NCBI GenBank assembly: GCA_015179125.1
Contig: WHVA01000128.1
Span: 124,001-188,000, forward strand
From: Gautieria morchelliformis
Lineage: Eukaryota > Basidiomycota > Agaricomycetes > Gomphales > Gomphaceae
DNA length: 64,000 bases
Reading direction: 5' to 3'
Below, piece after piece: positions 53,225-63,100 of this stretch (positions within the stretch are counted from its first letter, which is position 1; every line of letters starts with the position of its first letter). Position numbers and translations under genes: made by a program. The notes under the pieces were generated by a model that searched no databases, was not told the DNA's origin, and saw nothing but the letters and a program-made list of their open reading frames with translations.

Positions 53225-54035
53225 CTACACATGTCTGCATGTGCCCAAGTATAGTGTGCATAGCCTCGAATATAGCATGCTTATTGTGTCCCTGGTTTGT
53301 AACATGACCCCACACATAACATGTCCCCAAGTATAGTGTGCGTAGCATGTCCTCCATGCATAGTGTGTCTCCACATGTAGCATGTCCCCAAGTACAGTGT
53401 GCATGGCATGTCCCACATGCATAGCATGTCCCTGGTTTGTAGCATGTCCCCAAACATAGCGTGTCCCTAAATTATAGCATGTGTGTCCCCCATGCATAGC
53501 GTGTCCACATGTGTAGCATGTCCCTACATGTAGTGTGTGTAGCATCTCCCTCAAGTATAGTGTGCAAAGTGTGTCCCCAATGCATAACATGTCCCCCAAG
53601 TATAGTGTTCATAGCATGTCCTTTGTTTGTAGCGTGTCCCCCAAGTATAGCATGTGTAGAATGTCCCTTGTTTGTAGTGTTTTCCCCTGTAGTGTGTCCC
53701 TTGTTCGTACCGTGTCCCCCAAGCATAGTGTGTCCCCACATATAGTGTGCACATCCCCATGCATAGTGTGCGTGTGCCCATGCATAGCCTGTGTGTCCCT
53801 ATGCATAGCATGCTTGTCCCCATGCATAACATGCATGTCTCCACTCATAACATGCTTGTCCCCATGCATAACATGCGTGTCTCCACACATAACATGCATG
53901 TCCCCATGCATAACATGTGTGTCTCCACGCATAACATGCATGTCCCCATGCATAACATGCATGTCTCCATGCATAACATATGTGTCTCCATGCATAACAT
54001 GCGTGTCCCCATGCATAGCATGTCCCAATGGCATG
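53225..54035. repeat. Minisatellite array in Helitron H2
   Basis: The right half (53745-54030) is a clean 21-bp unit, TCCCCATGCATAACATGCGTG, alternating with TCTCCACACATAACATGCATG to give a 42-bp higher-order period. The left half has longer, more diverged units containing GTATAGTGTG and CATGTCCC. Because 21 is a multiple of three, both strands show long open frames (MHNMRVP-type and MHGDTHV-type). I regard these as artefacts. Confidence 0.9.
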
Positions 54036-54059
54036 TGTAGCATATTCCCAAAGGCTTCA

Positions 54060-55020
54060 AAGTGAAGCAAGCAGAGGCTGTTACTTATCATTAACTTTTC
54101 GCAAACTCAGGGACATGTATCAATATCTATTTTGTGACATATACAGACATAAATAAAATAGTAAAGGAAGCCATATTTAAGCAGCTGCTGTCACTAATTT
54201 TAGCAAAGTCAGGATTATCTATTTTTTTGAAAAAATGTCAAGAAAATGTCCAGTACATGTAAGCTGAAACTGTTATTAATTTTAGCTAAGATAGGATTAT
54301 CTATTTTTGAAAAATGTCAAAAAAGTACAGTACATTGAAGCAGAAGCTGTTATTAATGCCCAGCCAAAACCAGAGAACCCAGAGACTGACAGAGAAACCC
54401 AGGGCCCAGCCAAAGCCATAGTAAGCCAGCCCCCAATATAGCCAGAGAACACCAGAGAGGAGTGCCTGGTGAGCAGCTTTACAGTAAATAAAACAACAAA
54501 AAACCACATTGAAAGCAGAATCTGTTGTGGTGAATTTTAGAAGAAACTCATTGATGTCTATTTGCAAAAAAAACCTGAAAAATATAGATATTAAAATCCA
54601 TTTTTTTCAGCACACTCTTGGGATTTTATTTAAATGTATTTGCGAAAAAATTCACAAAAATATAAAGCACATATGTGACAATACAATATAATGGAAAAAA
54701 AAGCAACCAATAAAATTACAAACACAAATAAAATAAAATACATGGCAATGCATTAAAAAAGAGATATTCCCTACCAATAGAAAGCCAGCAAAGCCAATAG
54801 ATAGCCAGCAAAGCAAAGCAATAGAAAGCCAGCCAACAAAGCAATAGATAGCCAGCCAACCAAAACCATAGACAGGCAGCCAGCTAAAGGAGGAGCGAGA
54901 CACCAGAGAGAGCAGACAGCAAACAGCGCAGACAGAGCATAGAGGAGAGAGCAGACAGAGCAGACAGAGCAGACAGCAGACTGCAGATAGGAATCGCCAA
55001 TCACGCAGATTCCTGGCGTT
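54060..55020. repeat. AT-rich and CAG-rich repeats of the Helitron H2 interior
   Basis: A roughly 80-95-bp unit with GCTGTTATTAATTTTAGC and GGATTATCTATTTTT recurs near 54070, 54185, 54265 and 54345, with a related unit at 54520. The same motif occurs in H1 at 60365-60450 (GCAGATGCTG, TTAATTTCTATTTT). 54775-54880 has roughly 21-bp AATAGATAGCCAGCCAAC units and 54900-54985 has GAGCAGACA units. Confidence 0.7.
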
Positions 55021-55248
55021 CTATCCTACCGTTCTGCCTTTATATACCGCGCGCGTGTCGTGCACGGACCACGCGTGAACGGGTCACGTGGCCTGGGACG
55101 CTGCTGCGCAGCGTCAATGGTCTGGCCTGGGCCAGGGCCTAGGGCTCGCGTCCGATTGGCCAGCTGACTAAGCCTGACCTAAAACCTGACATAAGCTCGA
55201 CGCCCACAACCCACCGAGCTGTTTTCATATAGTGTAACTAGGTGGATA

Positions 55249-55265
55249 CCCGCGCTTCGCGCGGG
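55249..55265 (-). other. Helitron H1 3' terminal hairpin
   Basis: A perfect 7-bp stem CCCGCGC/GCGCGGG with a TTC loop, upstream of the CTAG terminus. This is the usual Helitron replication terminator signal. Confidence 0.88.
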
Positions 55266-55399
55266 GGTGCAAGTCAAACGTGTCAGTAAGGTCAAACACA
55301 TCAGTAAGTCTAATGCATCGGTAAGTCTAACATATCAGTAAGGTCAAGTGCATTGGGGAAAATCAAAGTAATCAATTTGCATCAAGTAGATATCAGAAA

Positions 55400-57379
55400 T
55401 CAAGGAGCTCTAAGTAATACATCTTTATATACAATGTTGGTTGTGTTCAAACCCTCCTCAAGCAAGACCTTCACTTTGTTCCAGCTTGTTCCCCTTGAAA
55501 CACCAACATACAACTGACCATGTCCAAACACTGGATATCTCAGGTCCAGCCCAACCGTACCCAAAGACTGTCCCTGAGACTTGTTGATGGTCATTGCAAA
55601 TGCCACACGCACTGGAAACTGTCTCCTCTGCAGCACAAATGGTAATTCCCCCTCTGATGGTGAAATGGTGATCCTGGGGATGAAAGCAGTATTTCCTGCA
55701 CGTGGACCTGAGATGATCCTGACCTCCAACACTCTATTCCTCATCCTCACCAACCGCAACCTTGTCCCATTGCATAGTCCTTGCTTCTTATCCAAATTGC
55801 GCAACATCATCAGAGGCACTCCAGGCTTGACTTCCAAGTGAGCAGGAGGAAGACTGCCCATCTCTATGGAATTCAGATACTCCACAGGATACTGCTCTGC
55901 AAAGTCGGTTTCCTTGACAGAATCTGCACAGTGGAAGACCTGAGCATCACCTGGAAACTGCCTCAACACCATGGAATTGATCTCATTGACCTCAATATTT
56001 CTGGGACAGAGGATGGCCCGCTCCAAGAAATAATTGTCCTGGGCAGGGATTGCATTGCCAATGCCAGGGTATATTTCCTGGATCAGCTCTGCAATTCCAG
56101 GGCCACAAACCATGTGTTGAGGGAGTGAGAAGGTATGATCTAGTGGGAGATCCTTTCCCTGACCCACATTCTGCAGCCATTCTGCAAACCTGGCTCTGTC
56201 AGGGTCATTTCTCACCCGCATGTTCTCTGTCAGATGGAGGACCTTGATCTTTGGCCACAGATATGACTTCTGAAGGGTAGCTCCCACGATATCCTCCTTG
56301 GAGCCTTTGGGGACAATTGGGAGAGTCTGCTGAAAGTCACCTCCAAAGGCAACCGTGATGCCACCAAAGGGTCTGTCAGGCTGGTCAAGGAAATCCCTCA
56401 GTGTCCTGTCAATGGCCTCTATGGCATGGCGATGCTGCATTGCAGCCTCATCCCAAATGATGAGCCTGGCCAGTCTCAGCATATCAGCCTGGTCAGAGTT
56501 CTTTTTGATGGAGGAGAGAGAGCCCTCATGGACAGGAATTGGAATTCCAAGCATGCTGTGAGAGGTTGTCCCATTAGTGAGGATAAGTGCAGCCATTGCA
56601 GATGAGGCTACAGCAAGCACAATGAGACTCTCCGCTCTACAGGAGTGGATTAGGGTGTTCCATGTGAATGATTTCCCAGCGCCCCCTGAGCCAGCGACGA
56701 AAAACATTTGTCCGTTAGGTTTCCCCTGAGCATCTATGTCCAGTGCCGACCGTAATATCTGATCATGCGCAGACCTTTGCCCCTCATTCAGCTTGGGAAC
56801 CTCCTCATCAGCCATCTGCCTCTCTTGAACAGGGTCATAGTCCCTCTGCTCAGCTATGAACCTGTTTCCAATCAGGACCTCCCACTCGCCTACCACCCGA
56901 GGCATATCTTTAAAGCTGCTCAAGGACATGCCATTACGCTGAAGGAGTTTATCCAAGAGAAAGAGGCCAAAATCATAGACCTGATCATCCCGTGGCTCCT
57001 GGATATTGTGTCTGACTTGGAGCCGATGTCTGAGATCATCACATATGTGCTCCTTGAAGGCGTCCCATAGTCTGTCAGGTTGTGAGGGAATGCAATGACC
57101 AAGGATGGTGGCAAAGAGATGTCTGAGCTGAGCGCCTGTTTTCATGCCACTGGCTTCCTGGAGACACAACCTCCACTCCTGATCATCCTCCAGAAGTCCC
57201 CTGGCAAGACAGGCCTCCTTGTAAGTAGCACATTGTATGCCATCCACCGTCCTAAGCTCCTCAAAGGATCTGGCGCCCTTGACCACCGTGAGGAGAGTGC
57301 GCAAATAAAATCTCTCTCCTGATTTTGGGCTTGCAAAGTGAAGGCGTCCAATGCTATATCCCTTTGACGTGGTGTCCAT
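55400..57379 (-). pseudogene. Helitron PIF1-like helicase domain
   Basis: An open frame of 659 codons. It begins in overlap with Rep (YSIGRLHFASPKSGERFYLRTLLTVVKGARSFEELRTVDG) and includes Walker A (MFFVAGSGGAGKSFTWNTL, near 56690), the SSAMAALILTNGTTSHSMLGIP motif, Walker B (LIIWDEAAMQHRHAIEAIDR), FGGDFQQTLPIVP, a Gln-Leu-Thr-Glu-Asn-type motif (LHLTENMRV), NLDKKQGLCNGTRL and the C-terminal AFAMTINKSQGQSLGTVGLDL...QLYVGVSR. All SF1B motifs are intact. In working Helitrons this domain is fused to Rep. Here one base is missing near 57361, so it would not be translated from the Rep start. Confidence 0.9.
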
Positions 57380-59655
57380 ACCCTTTCCTCTTTTTTCCAG
57401 GTAAAATGCTCAGGAAAATCCACATAGAGCACATCGCGTGCATGAGGGTAGGCAGCATTGGCCTCAAAGTAAGCCATGAGCGCTGTCTTTGACCCCTCGA
57501 CCCTGTTCATGATGGTGAGCGGATCAGCATCAGGATTGAAAACGACTGATTGCTGGTCTTTTTCATGGACTGGGAGTGCCATGACTGCAGGCACCTGGGT
57601 GTGGATTTCGCGCTCCAGCAACCTCCAACAGGCCTCATGAGCACTGACATAGCGAGCGTCCAGGTACTTCTTTATCTCATCATGGTCGACACCAAACTCC
57701 ATCGTGGTCCGATCATGGCCCTTGTATAGATACTTGTGGATATACTTGACGCACCTCACACTGAAGGTGAATTCAAGGTTGATGTGACACCGGAGTTTGA
57801 GCAAGAGCAGAGGAGAGTATGGCATAACCCATCTGTTGTCCAGCATGTCACCTCTGACATTGTGCAGCCTTCCATCATTGCGACGACGATATTTTGGATA
57901 TCCATCTACATTCACAACGGTCTCCTCACAGAATGGCTTTGGGAAGCCTTTCTTGCACTTGCCATTTTCCATGCAGGGTGCGTTTGGTTTCATTTGTCCA
58001 CAGGGACCATGTGTCATCAGCTCACAGACCAACTGGTAGAGGACAGGATGTGTCTCTGGATCAGGGAACTCTGCTGAAATCATAGAATCCACCTCATGTG
58101 GATGTTTGACCTTGGACTCCCTATCGAACCAGGTAAGCAGGTGCATGTGTGGGAGCCCCCTCTTCTGGAATTCAATAGTGTGAACGCGAGCAACGGTTTC
58201 TCCAAAGATCTTGTCCTTGACGATCAAGTCAATGAGGTATTTCTTTTTGAGGTGAAACACCCGCGACACCAGGTCAGGTCTGTCCTGAGCAGTTTGTCCA
58301 GGGAGCAACTCGGCCACTATCTCATCCCACTTTGGATTGGCAGTCATGGTAATAAATAAATCAGGGGGACCCTTCTTTGTTGCAATGGCCAGGGAGTTCT
58401 GGCAGTTTTGATTCATGTCCCGTTTACTTCCTTGAAATGTCACAGGCAGAATGACTTTTATGCCCAAGCTGTTTGCATCTCCAATGTCATTGTCCAAGCC
58501 TCCATATGAATCTACCATCTGGTTATACTGCTCAGCACGCAGAGTGTGTTGATTGGCCCTGATCCACCTCAGTCTGCTTTGCTCTGCAGCAGCCCAGGAG
58601 TCTACAATGTACTGCTGGAACAATTTGCCACCACGCAGGAGTGTTGTAGGCTCTCTCTCTCTCTGGAACAGACGATATGCATGGTACTGTATTTGGGTGA
58701 CCTGGCTCCGTCTGTTTGGATTGGGATTGGCCTGCCGAGCACGCTCTGGCTCATGATAAGGAATACCTGGTTCCCATCCCAACTCTCCCTTGGGAAAGAG
58801 CAAGACATAGTGCAGAGAGGCATAGTTTGCATTGGTATCCAATACCCTTCTGAAAGGTCCACCTCTGAGCTGGACAATAATATCCCTAGGTTCAGGGTCG
58901 ATGCCATCTCCAGGAAGAACGACTGCAATCTCATCTGCAGTTGGGACATTATATCTCCTAGGATCCCTGTGTGCCCTGTATGTGAGCCTTGCCTGGATGT
59001 CACCATTCTGTTCTTGAGCTCTGAGCCTCTCAGCTGCTTGTTTATATGTGCACACATGAGGATTGCATAGCAGGAGCATTTCCTGCAAGTCTCCCATGAT
59101 AGTTAGAGACAGACGCTCATTACGATTCTTTCTCTTTGCCAAAGCCAGTGCAGGATCATATATGTAAAGCTGGGCATACTTTGGATCGTCTTCATTGTCA
59201 GGGAGGAGAGAGCCATGGAGATGATACAGTTCACCCTGTAGCTTGAGCACATATGGACCACGACCCTCCCGAAGCAAATCTTGGTCAAAGTCGGCCGCCA
59301 CAGAAGTGAATGCAAATGCAGCATTATACTGCCTGATATTCTGGCGAAATCCTTTTGCCTCAGGGTCCTGGCCTTCTAAGAGCTGTTTCAATGGCTGAGG
59401 GGGCTCTGGCAGGTCTTCCAGCTGCACCTTTCCTTCCATACAGCAATCACCAAATCTGGGCCGCACATTTGAGGATTTCTGCAGACGTTCTGCCCTCCAG
59501 TGTAATGCTCCACAGTCAGGGCAGGGAATAACCATGGGACCCAAATAATGACGCTGCACATCTGCCTCAATTATTCTAGAGCGACCAAGTGGGAATAGGA
59601 GGAGGAGGTCGCTGAGGACGCTGCCGAGGTACAGGGAGCTGCTGAGGAGGTGCAA
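57366..59655 (-). pseudogene. Helitron Rep (HUH endonuclease) domain
   Basis: Frame from about 59590 (IEADVQRHYLGPM, then CPDCGALHWRAERL zinc-binding and FGDCCMEGKVQL) through RQYNAAFAFTS, KLQGELYHLHGSLLP, QLYIYDP and LFPKGELGWEPG. Next are LFITMTANPKWDEI, the HUH motif RGLPHMHLLTWF and the two-tyrosine motif KYIHKYLYKGHD (57750-57715). The catalytic His pair and both Tyr are present. The reading frame breaks just after KEERVWTPRQR near 57365. Rep nicks and joins DNA in rolling-circle transposition. Confidence 0.9.
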
Positions 59656-59765
59656 GGAGCAGCTGAGGAGGTGCAGGGAGCGGCTGAGGAGGTTCAGGGA
59701 GTGGCTGGGGAGGCTGAGGAGGTGCAGGGAGTCACTGAAGAGGCCGCAAAAGCGCAGGGAGTAGC
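59605..59765 (-). repeat. Pro-rich coding repeat in the Helitron N-terminal region
   Basis: GCTGAGGAGGTGCAGGGAG units repeated about seven times. On the minus strand these read Pro/Leu/Glu-rich (PPQPLPEPPQPLPAPPQ). A frame change occurs within the array. Confidence 0.75.
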
Positions 59766-60321
59766 GGAGGCATTGGTCTTATTGCATTGGCCTGAGCACG
59801 CAATGCTGCCACTTCTGCAGAACCTACTACAGGAGGATTAGCTGCCTGTCTACCCCTTCCCAATTGCTGCAATATAGCAGACTGCTCAGCAGCCTGAGCA
59901 CGCAACGTTTTGGGGGCATCATGGCATGTGCTCACAATAACAGAATTAACCACCCTCATCACCTTTGATACTTAACCTCGATCTTCAAGGGCTGTGCTGC
60001 TGGGATTGCTGCTAACTGAGCACGAAGGGCTGCCACCTGCTGTCCAGGACTGGGATCAGGAGGACATAATGGCCCTGCAGCAGGTTGTTGAAAAGGATCA
60101 GCCGCATTGCTTCTAGGAGGAGGGTGAGGGATGGCAAAAGGGGGTGGTGGAGGGGGTGGAGGGGGTGGCTGGTTCCGAGCTCTGGCAGCAGCCACAGCAA
60201 GGGCATGCGCTCTCCGATCAGTAGGCGACGTCATACGACCCTCCTGCTCCTCCCTCGCCCTTTCACGCTCCTGCTGACGATTTCTCTCTGGAGTAGAAGG
60301 ATCCCTGAGAAATGCAGGCAT
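59732..60321 (-). pseudogene. Helitron N-terminal region
   Basis: ATG at 60321: MPAFLRDPSTPERNRQQERERAREEQEGRM, TDRRAHALAVAAARARNQPPPPPPP and a Pro/Ala-rich linker, typical of the N-terminus of fungal Helitron proteins. A stop at 59959 and a second frame (59962-59732: LRAQAAEQSAILQQLGRGRQA) show an intron or frameshift before the Rep region. It is likely the start of the single Rep-helicase gene. Confidence 0.65.
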
Positions 60322-61046
60322 AAGCTTAGAGGAACAATCAAGCTACCCCACCTCAACTTACATTTGCAAGCAGATGCTGTTGTTGTTAATTATTCTTGGG
60401 CAAAGTCAGGGGAATTTATTAATTTCTATTTTAAAAAAAAAAGAAAATGTCAGATGGCTCACACCAGACCACAGAGAAATATATGTACCAAGGAAGGGAT
60501 GGGGAAATTTTGTGATGAAAATATCCAAGTCTTCTTCAGCTATCCAACTGGAATAATTCCAGTAAAAGGTCCTGGTCCTGGGAGATGTCTTCTTCAGCCA
60601 CCAGTAGTGCAAGTCAACACTAAGAGAACTGCAATGCAATTGTGGCTCCCTCTAAGGCAGCCTGGGATGACTACCTGGCTCCTTAGCAGAGAAAAAGCTG
60701 CCCCACTGAAGAGGTCAACCCCAATAGTTCACTGCAGAGATCTCCCTGGGAAGAGATCTTTTGTGTTCTACACTATATAGGCTATCTATTGTTTCACTCT
60801 CACACAAATTTATTCTATCTAGTGGGCAGAGAGGAGAGGAGGGTGGTGGTGGAGTGCGCAGATGCGGCTGCGCAGCATTCTGCCAGCGCAGCGCTGCTTT
60901 GAGCGCCTGAGCCGGCAGACCAGCGCCAGCCGCTGATAAGGGGCTCGCGGCTGCGCCGCTCGCGCGCTCCACTGACAAACTGATGACCAAGCATTGGTCA
61001 GCGCGCACACAACCTCCCACCGAGCTACTTTCACACATAGGAATGA
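60322..61046 (-). other. Helitron H1 5' non-coding region
   Basis: No gene. It carries a repeat shared with H2 (60365-60450) and, near the terminus, AGCTCGGTGGG. The latter is shared with the H2 5' end at 55211-55222. Confidence 0.6.
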
Positions 61047-61096
61047 TGACTGAAAAGCGACAGTTCCTGGGATTGGTGTCAATTCTTTTGAGCTAT

Positions 61097-61978
61097 CTAC
61101 AGAATAAAAAAGATACCAGGGTCATCGCCAGCTTGCGCAATAGATGAGTCAGATATAGCAGACTGATACCCATCATGCTGGGCTGAGACTGCACCTTGAG
61201 GGAGTGCAAGAGCATCGTCAGAAATCTGTGGGGCTGAAGACCGCACATCGCTCATAGATGGCTCCTGGGTGACTTTATGAAGCTTTGTTGGTTTGGGATT
61301 CTTGGCTCCACAGTCTGTCCCTTCCTGGCGTCGCTTTGTCAGATTGAGAATTGGCGGAGCAAGTGCTGATGTGCTGATATTCATGTTCTCCGGTTCAGGC
61401 TTGATGTCGCTTAAGTTATCTTTACGAGGTCGATACCACCCCAGGTATTCATCGATAGCGAGCAGGTCTACCTTCCAATTGCCTTCGCAAAGCCGGAGGA
61501 TGGGATGGTCATTGTACATGTGTTGGCAGTAATACTGGACGCACGTGAGATGAGCCTGAGACCAAGTCGGAGGAACGCAACCTCTCGTGGCTATTGCAGT
61601 CCACACAAGCCAAGCATTATCACAAATAGCATGGGCTTGATAGCCATCGATGCCCACGCCTTCAGTGTTAGTGATGTATGCTAGGGCCTTGTTCGGCTGG
61701 CTGCGGTCTTTTTGCCGGCCACGCTGCCTGGTGTCTGCTTGAATACCGGCCTTCTTTTCATTTTCCTTGAATATCCCCCATTCCCCATGCATCCAGAAGG
61801 GAACCAGGGGATAGTCCTCACACCTGATACTTGTCACTGTCCCCAGGGAGGTTGATTGAGCGCCAGCGAGTATCGGTGCGTATGCACGAGTGGACACCTT
61901 TTCGAGGAGCCCGGAAAATGACTCTCTGATTGATTGCTTGTAAGTTGACATTATCTGTATATGTATTTTACTTACCAA
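61097..61978 (-). CDS. Uncharacterised Agaricomycete family protein
   Basis: A minus-strand frame of 293 codons. Segments YPLVPFWMHGEWGIFKENEKKAG, TNTEGVGIDGYQAHAICDNAWLVWTAIATRGCVPPTWSQA, QYYCQHMYNDHPILRLCEGNWKVDLLAIDEYLGWYR form a pattern I have seen repeatedly in predicted mushroom proteins of unknown role (W/I-G-APP-W, YY--M---P-LRLCE-NWK). The C-terminal third is Ser/Pro/Lys-rich and probably disordered. It lies directly beyond the Helitron 5' end, and the Ser-rich frame at 51249-52260 could be its displaced 3' part. No function is assigned. Confidence 0.5.
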   Translation of the reverse strand: MVSKIHIQIMSTYKQSIRESFSGLLEKVSTRAYAPILAGAQSTSLGTVTSIRCEDYPLVPFWMHGEWGIFKENEKKAGIQADTRQRGRQKDRSQPNKALAYITNTEGVGIDGYQAHAICDNAWLVWTAIATRGCVPPTWSQAHLTCVQYYCQHMYNDHPILRLCEGNWKVDLLAIDEYLGWYRPRKDNLSDIKPEPENMNISTSALAPPILNLTKRRQEGTDCGAKNPKPTKLHKVTQEPSMSDVRSSAPQISDDALALPQGAVSAQHDGYQSAISDSSIAQAGDDPGIFFIL

Positions 61979-62089
61979 ATTCCTTTGATCTGATTCTCGC
62001 TCTCGAGATACGCAACATTCCGGGATTCGATAAGGACTTCACAAGTCACAGTGCCAACCAAACGGAGCAATTGGCTGCATGGAATTCGG

Positions 62090-62800
62090 TCATCCTGGTG
62101 ATATTGTTAGTTTTGATGTAACCACTCCTAAGGCACTCAGCGCGTGTTGGTGCATATGGTCATTCTTCATTGAGCGTATGAGCTGTGTGGTAGAGGGGTC
62201 AGTAGCACATGGTAGTGGGTGTGTTTTAGCCACTTCTACTGCACGGGAATGCGTGGCTTGGTTAGCATCCATGAAAAACACCGCAAGGTCCTCCAGCAAG
62301 TTTAAAGGATCATCGAGAACCGAGAACTGAGGTAAACCAGAAAGTTCTGTGAGGTCAGGATTTGTGTGGCCGGTGTAGTGACTTGTCATACTCATGACAA
62401 CGAGTGAGTATGACATTGGGGTGGGAGGAAAGGGAAAGCTCGAACACGAGCCATCACAGGTTGTCACAACCTTCTAGTTAGAATTTAGAGCCATATAATC
62501 GTAAATGTTTAAATGTTTATAGTGAGGAAGAAACTCAATGGTGGTCTAAAGCATCTACATGAAAAGATCCCAAAGACCCATCATACCGAGGACCCAATCT
62601 CTGATCTCACGGTGTGACATGGCAGGAAAGTCGCGAGCAAGTTGTCTGATTATAAGCTCCATCTTCAACTCCTTCAACAAGATTTTAGGATCAATTTTGT
62701 GCTTGATATCGGCTAAAGGTTTCAGGATAGCGGAACTGCTCTGGGCAGACACGCGAGGTGGACTTAGAGGGGGCGAGTCAACAAACGGATCCTCAGTCAA
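62090..62800 (-). CDS. Hypothetical fragments
   Basis: Two short minus-strand frames. 62467-62090 has SGLPQFSVLDDPLNLLEDLAVFFMDANQATHSRAVEVAK. 62800-62555 has LADIKHKIDPKILLKELKMELIIRQLARDFPAMSHREIRDWVLGMMGL, which is helical and Leu-rich. They may be exons of one gene, possibly downstream of the transposase. No family recognised. Confidence 0.3.
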
Positions 62801-63100
62801 CCTGTGATAGGATTAGTGCATGTAATTATTGATCCTAATGAGTATACCTATTTATGCTCTGCACAGTCCCAGGGCTACATGGAAATATTACTGTAAGTCT
62901 GAGTATGCTATATGCACTACTCACACGTGTGCGCTTCATTTGCTTGGGCGACGTCAACAGCTAGGCTTAGACTTGGGCATGGTAGTATAGGTTAACTCAA
63001 CCCTGTCATGATTTCAGATGCAGACATGTATATTCAGCAAACGCAACAAGTAATGTGATTCCCAATTGCATACAGCCCTATTCTATTGGAGACACAATAT

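Larger units (their letters stand above)
55238..61046 (-). mobile_element. Helitron H1, 5.8 kb, encoding Rep and PIF1-like helicase
   Basis: On the minus strand it starts TCATTCCTATGTGTG at 61046 and ends ...TATCCACCTAG at 55238, with A before and T after, the canonical Helitron A|T target. A 7-bp GC hairpin (CCCGCGC-TTC-GCGCGGG, 55249-55265 on the plus strand) lies 7-8 nt inside the CTAG end. It encodes a Rep HUH endonuclease and a PIF1-like helicase on the same strand. One frameshift near 57359-57367 separates the two domains. Confidence 0.88.
52296..61049 (-). mobile_element. Helitron H2 (non-autonomous), containing H1
   Basis: The 3' end on the minus strand is CTAG (52299-52296), followed by T. 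It is preceded by a GC hairpin (52307-52323; CCCGCG/CGCGGG around TTCA). Its 5' end is inferred as TCA (61049-61047), continuing at 55237 as TTACACTATATGAAAACAG, because H1 splits it there. That reconstructed terminus matches the start of H1 (TCATTCCTATGTGTGAAAG, then the shared AGCTCGGTGGG). The interior (52300-55237) has minisatellites and no Rep or helicase. The base 5' of TC is G rather than the usual A. Confidence 0.62.

Noticed and set aside
53225-54035. Regular repeats considered as a CRISPR array
   Set aside because: Units are contiguous with no unique spacers, and the genome is eukaryotic.
53551-54091. Long frames on both strands with MHNMRVP or HVMHGDTH repeats
   Set aside because: A 21-bp minisatellite leaves both strands open. 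No start context, no domain, and it sits in a non-coding Helitron interior.
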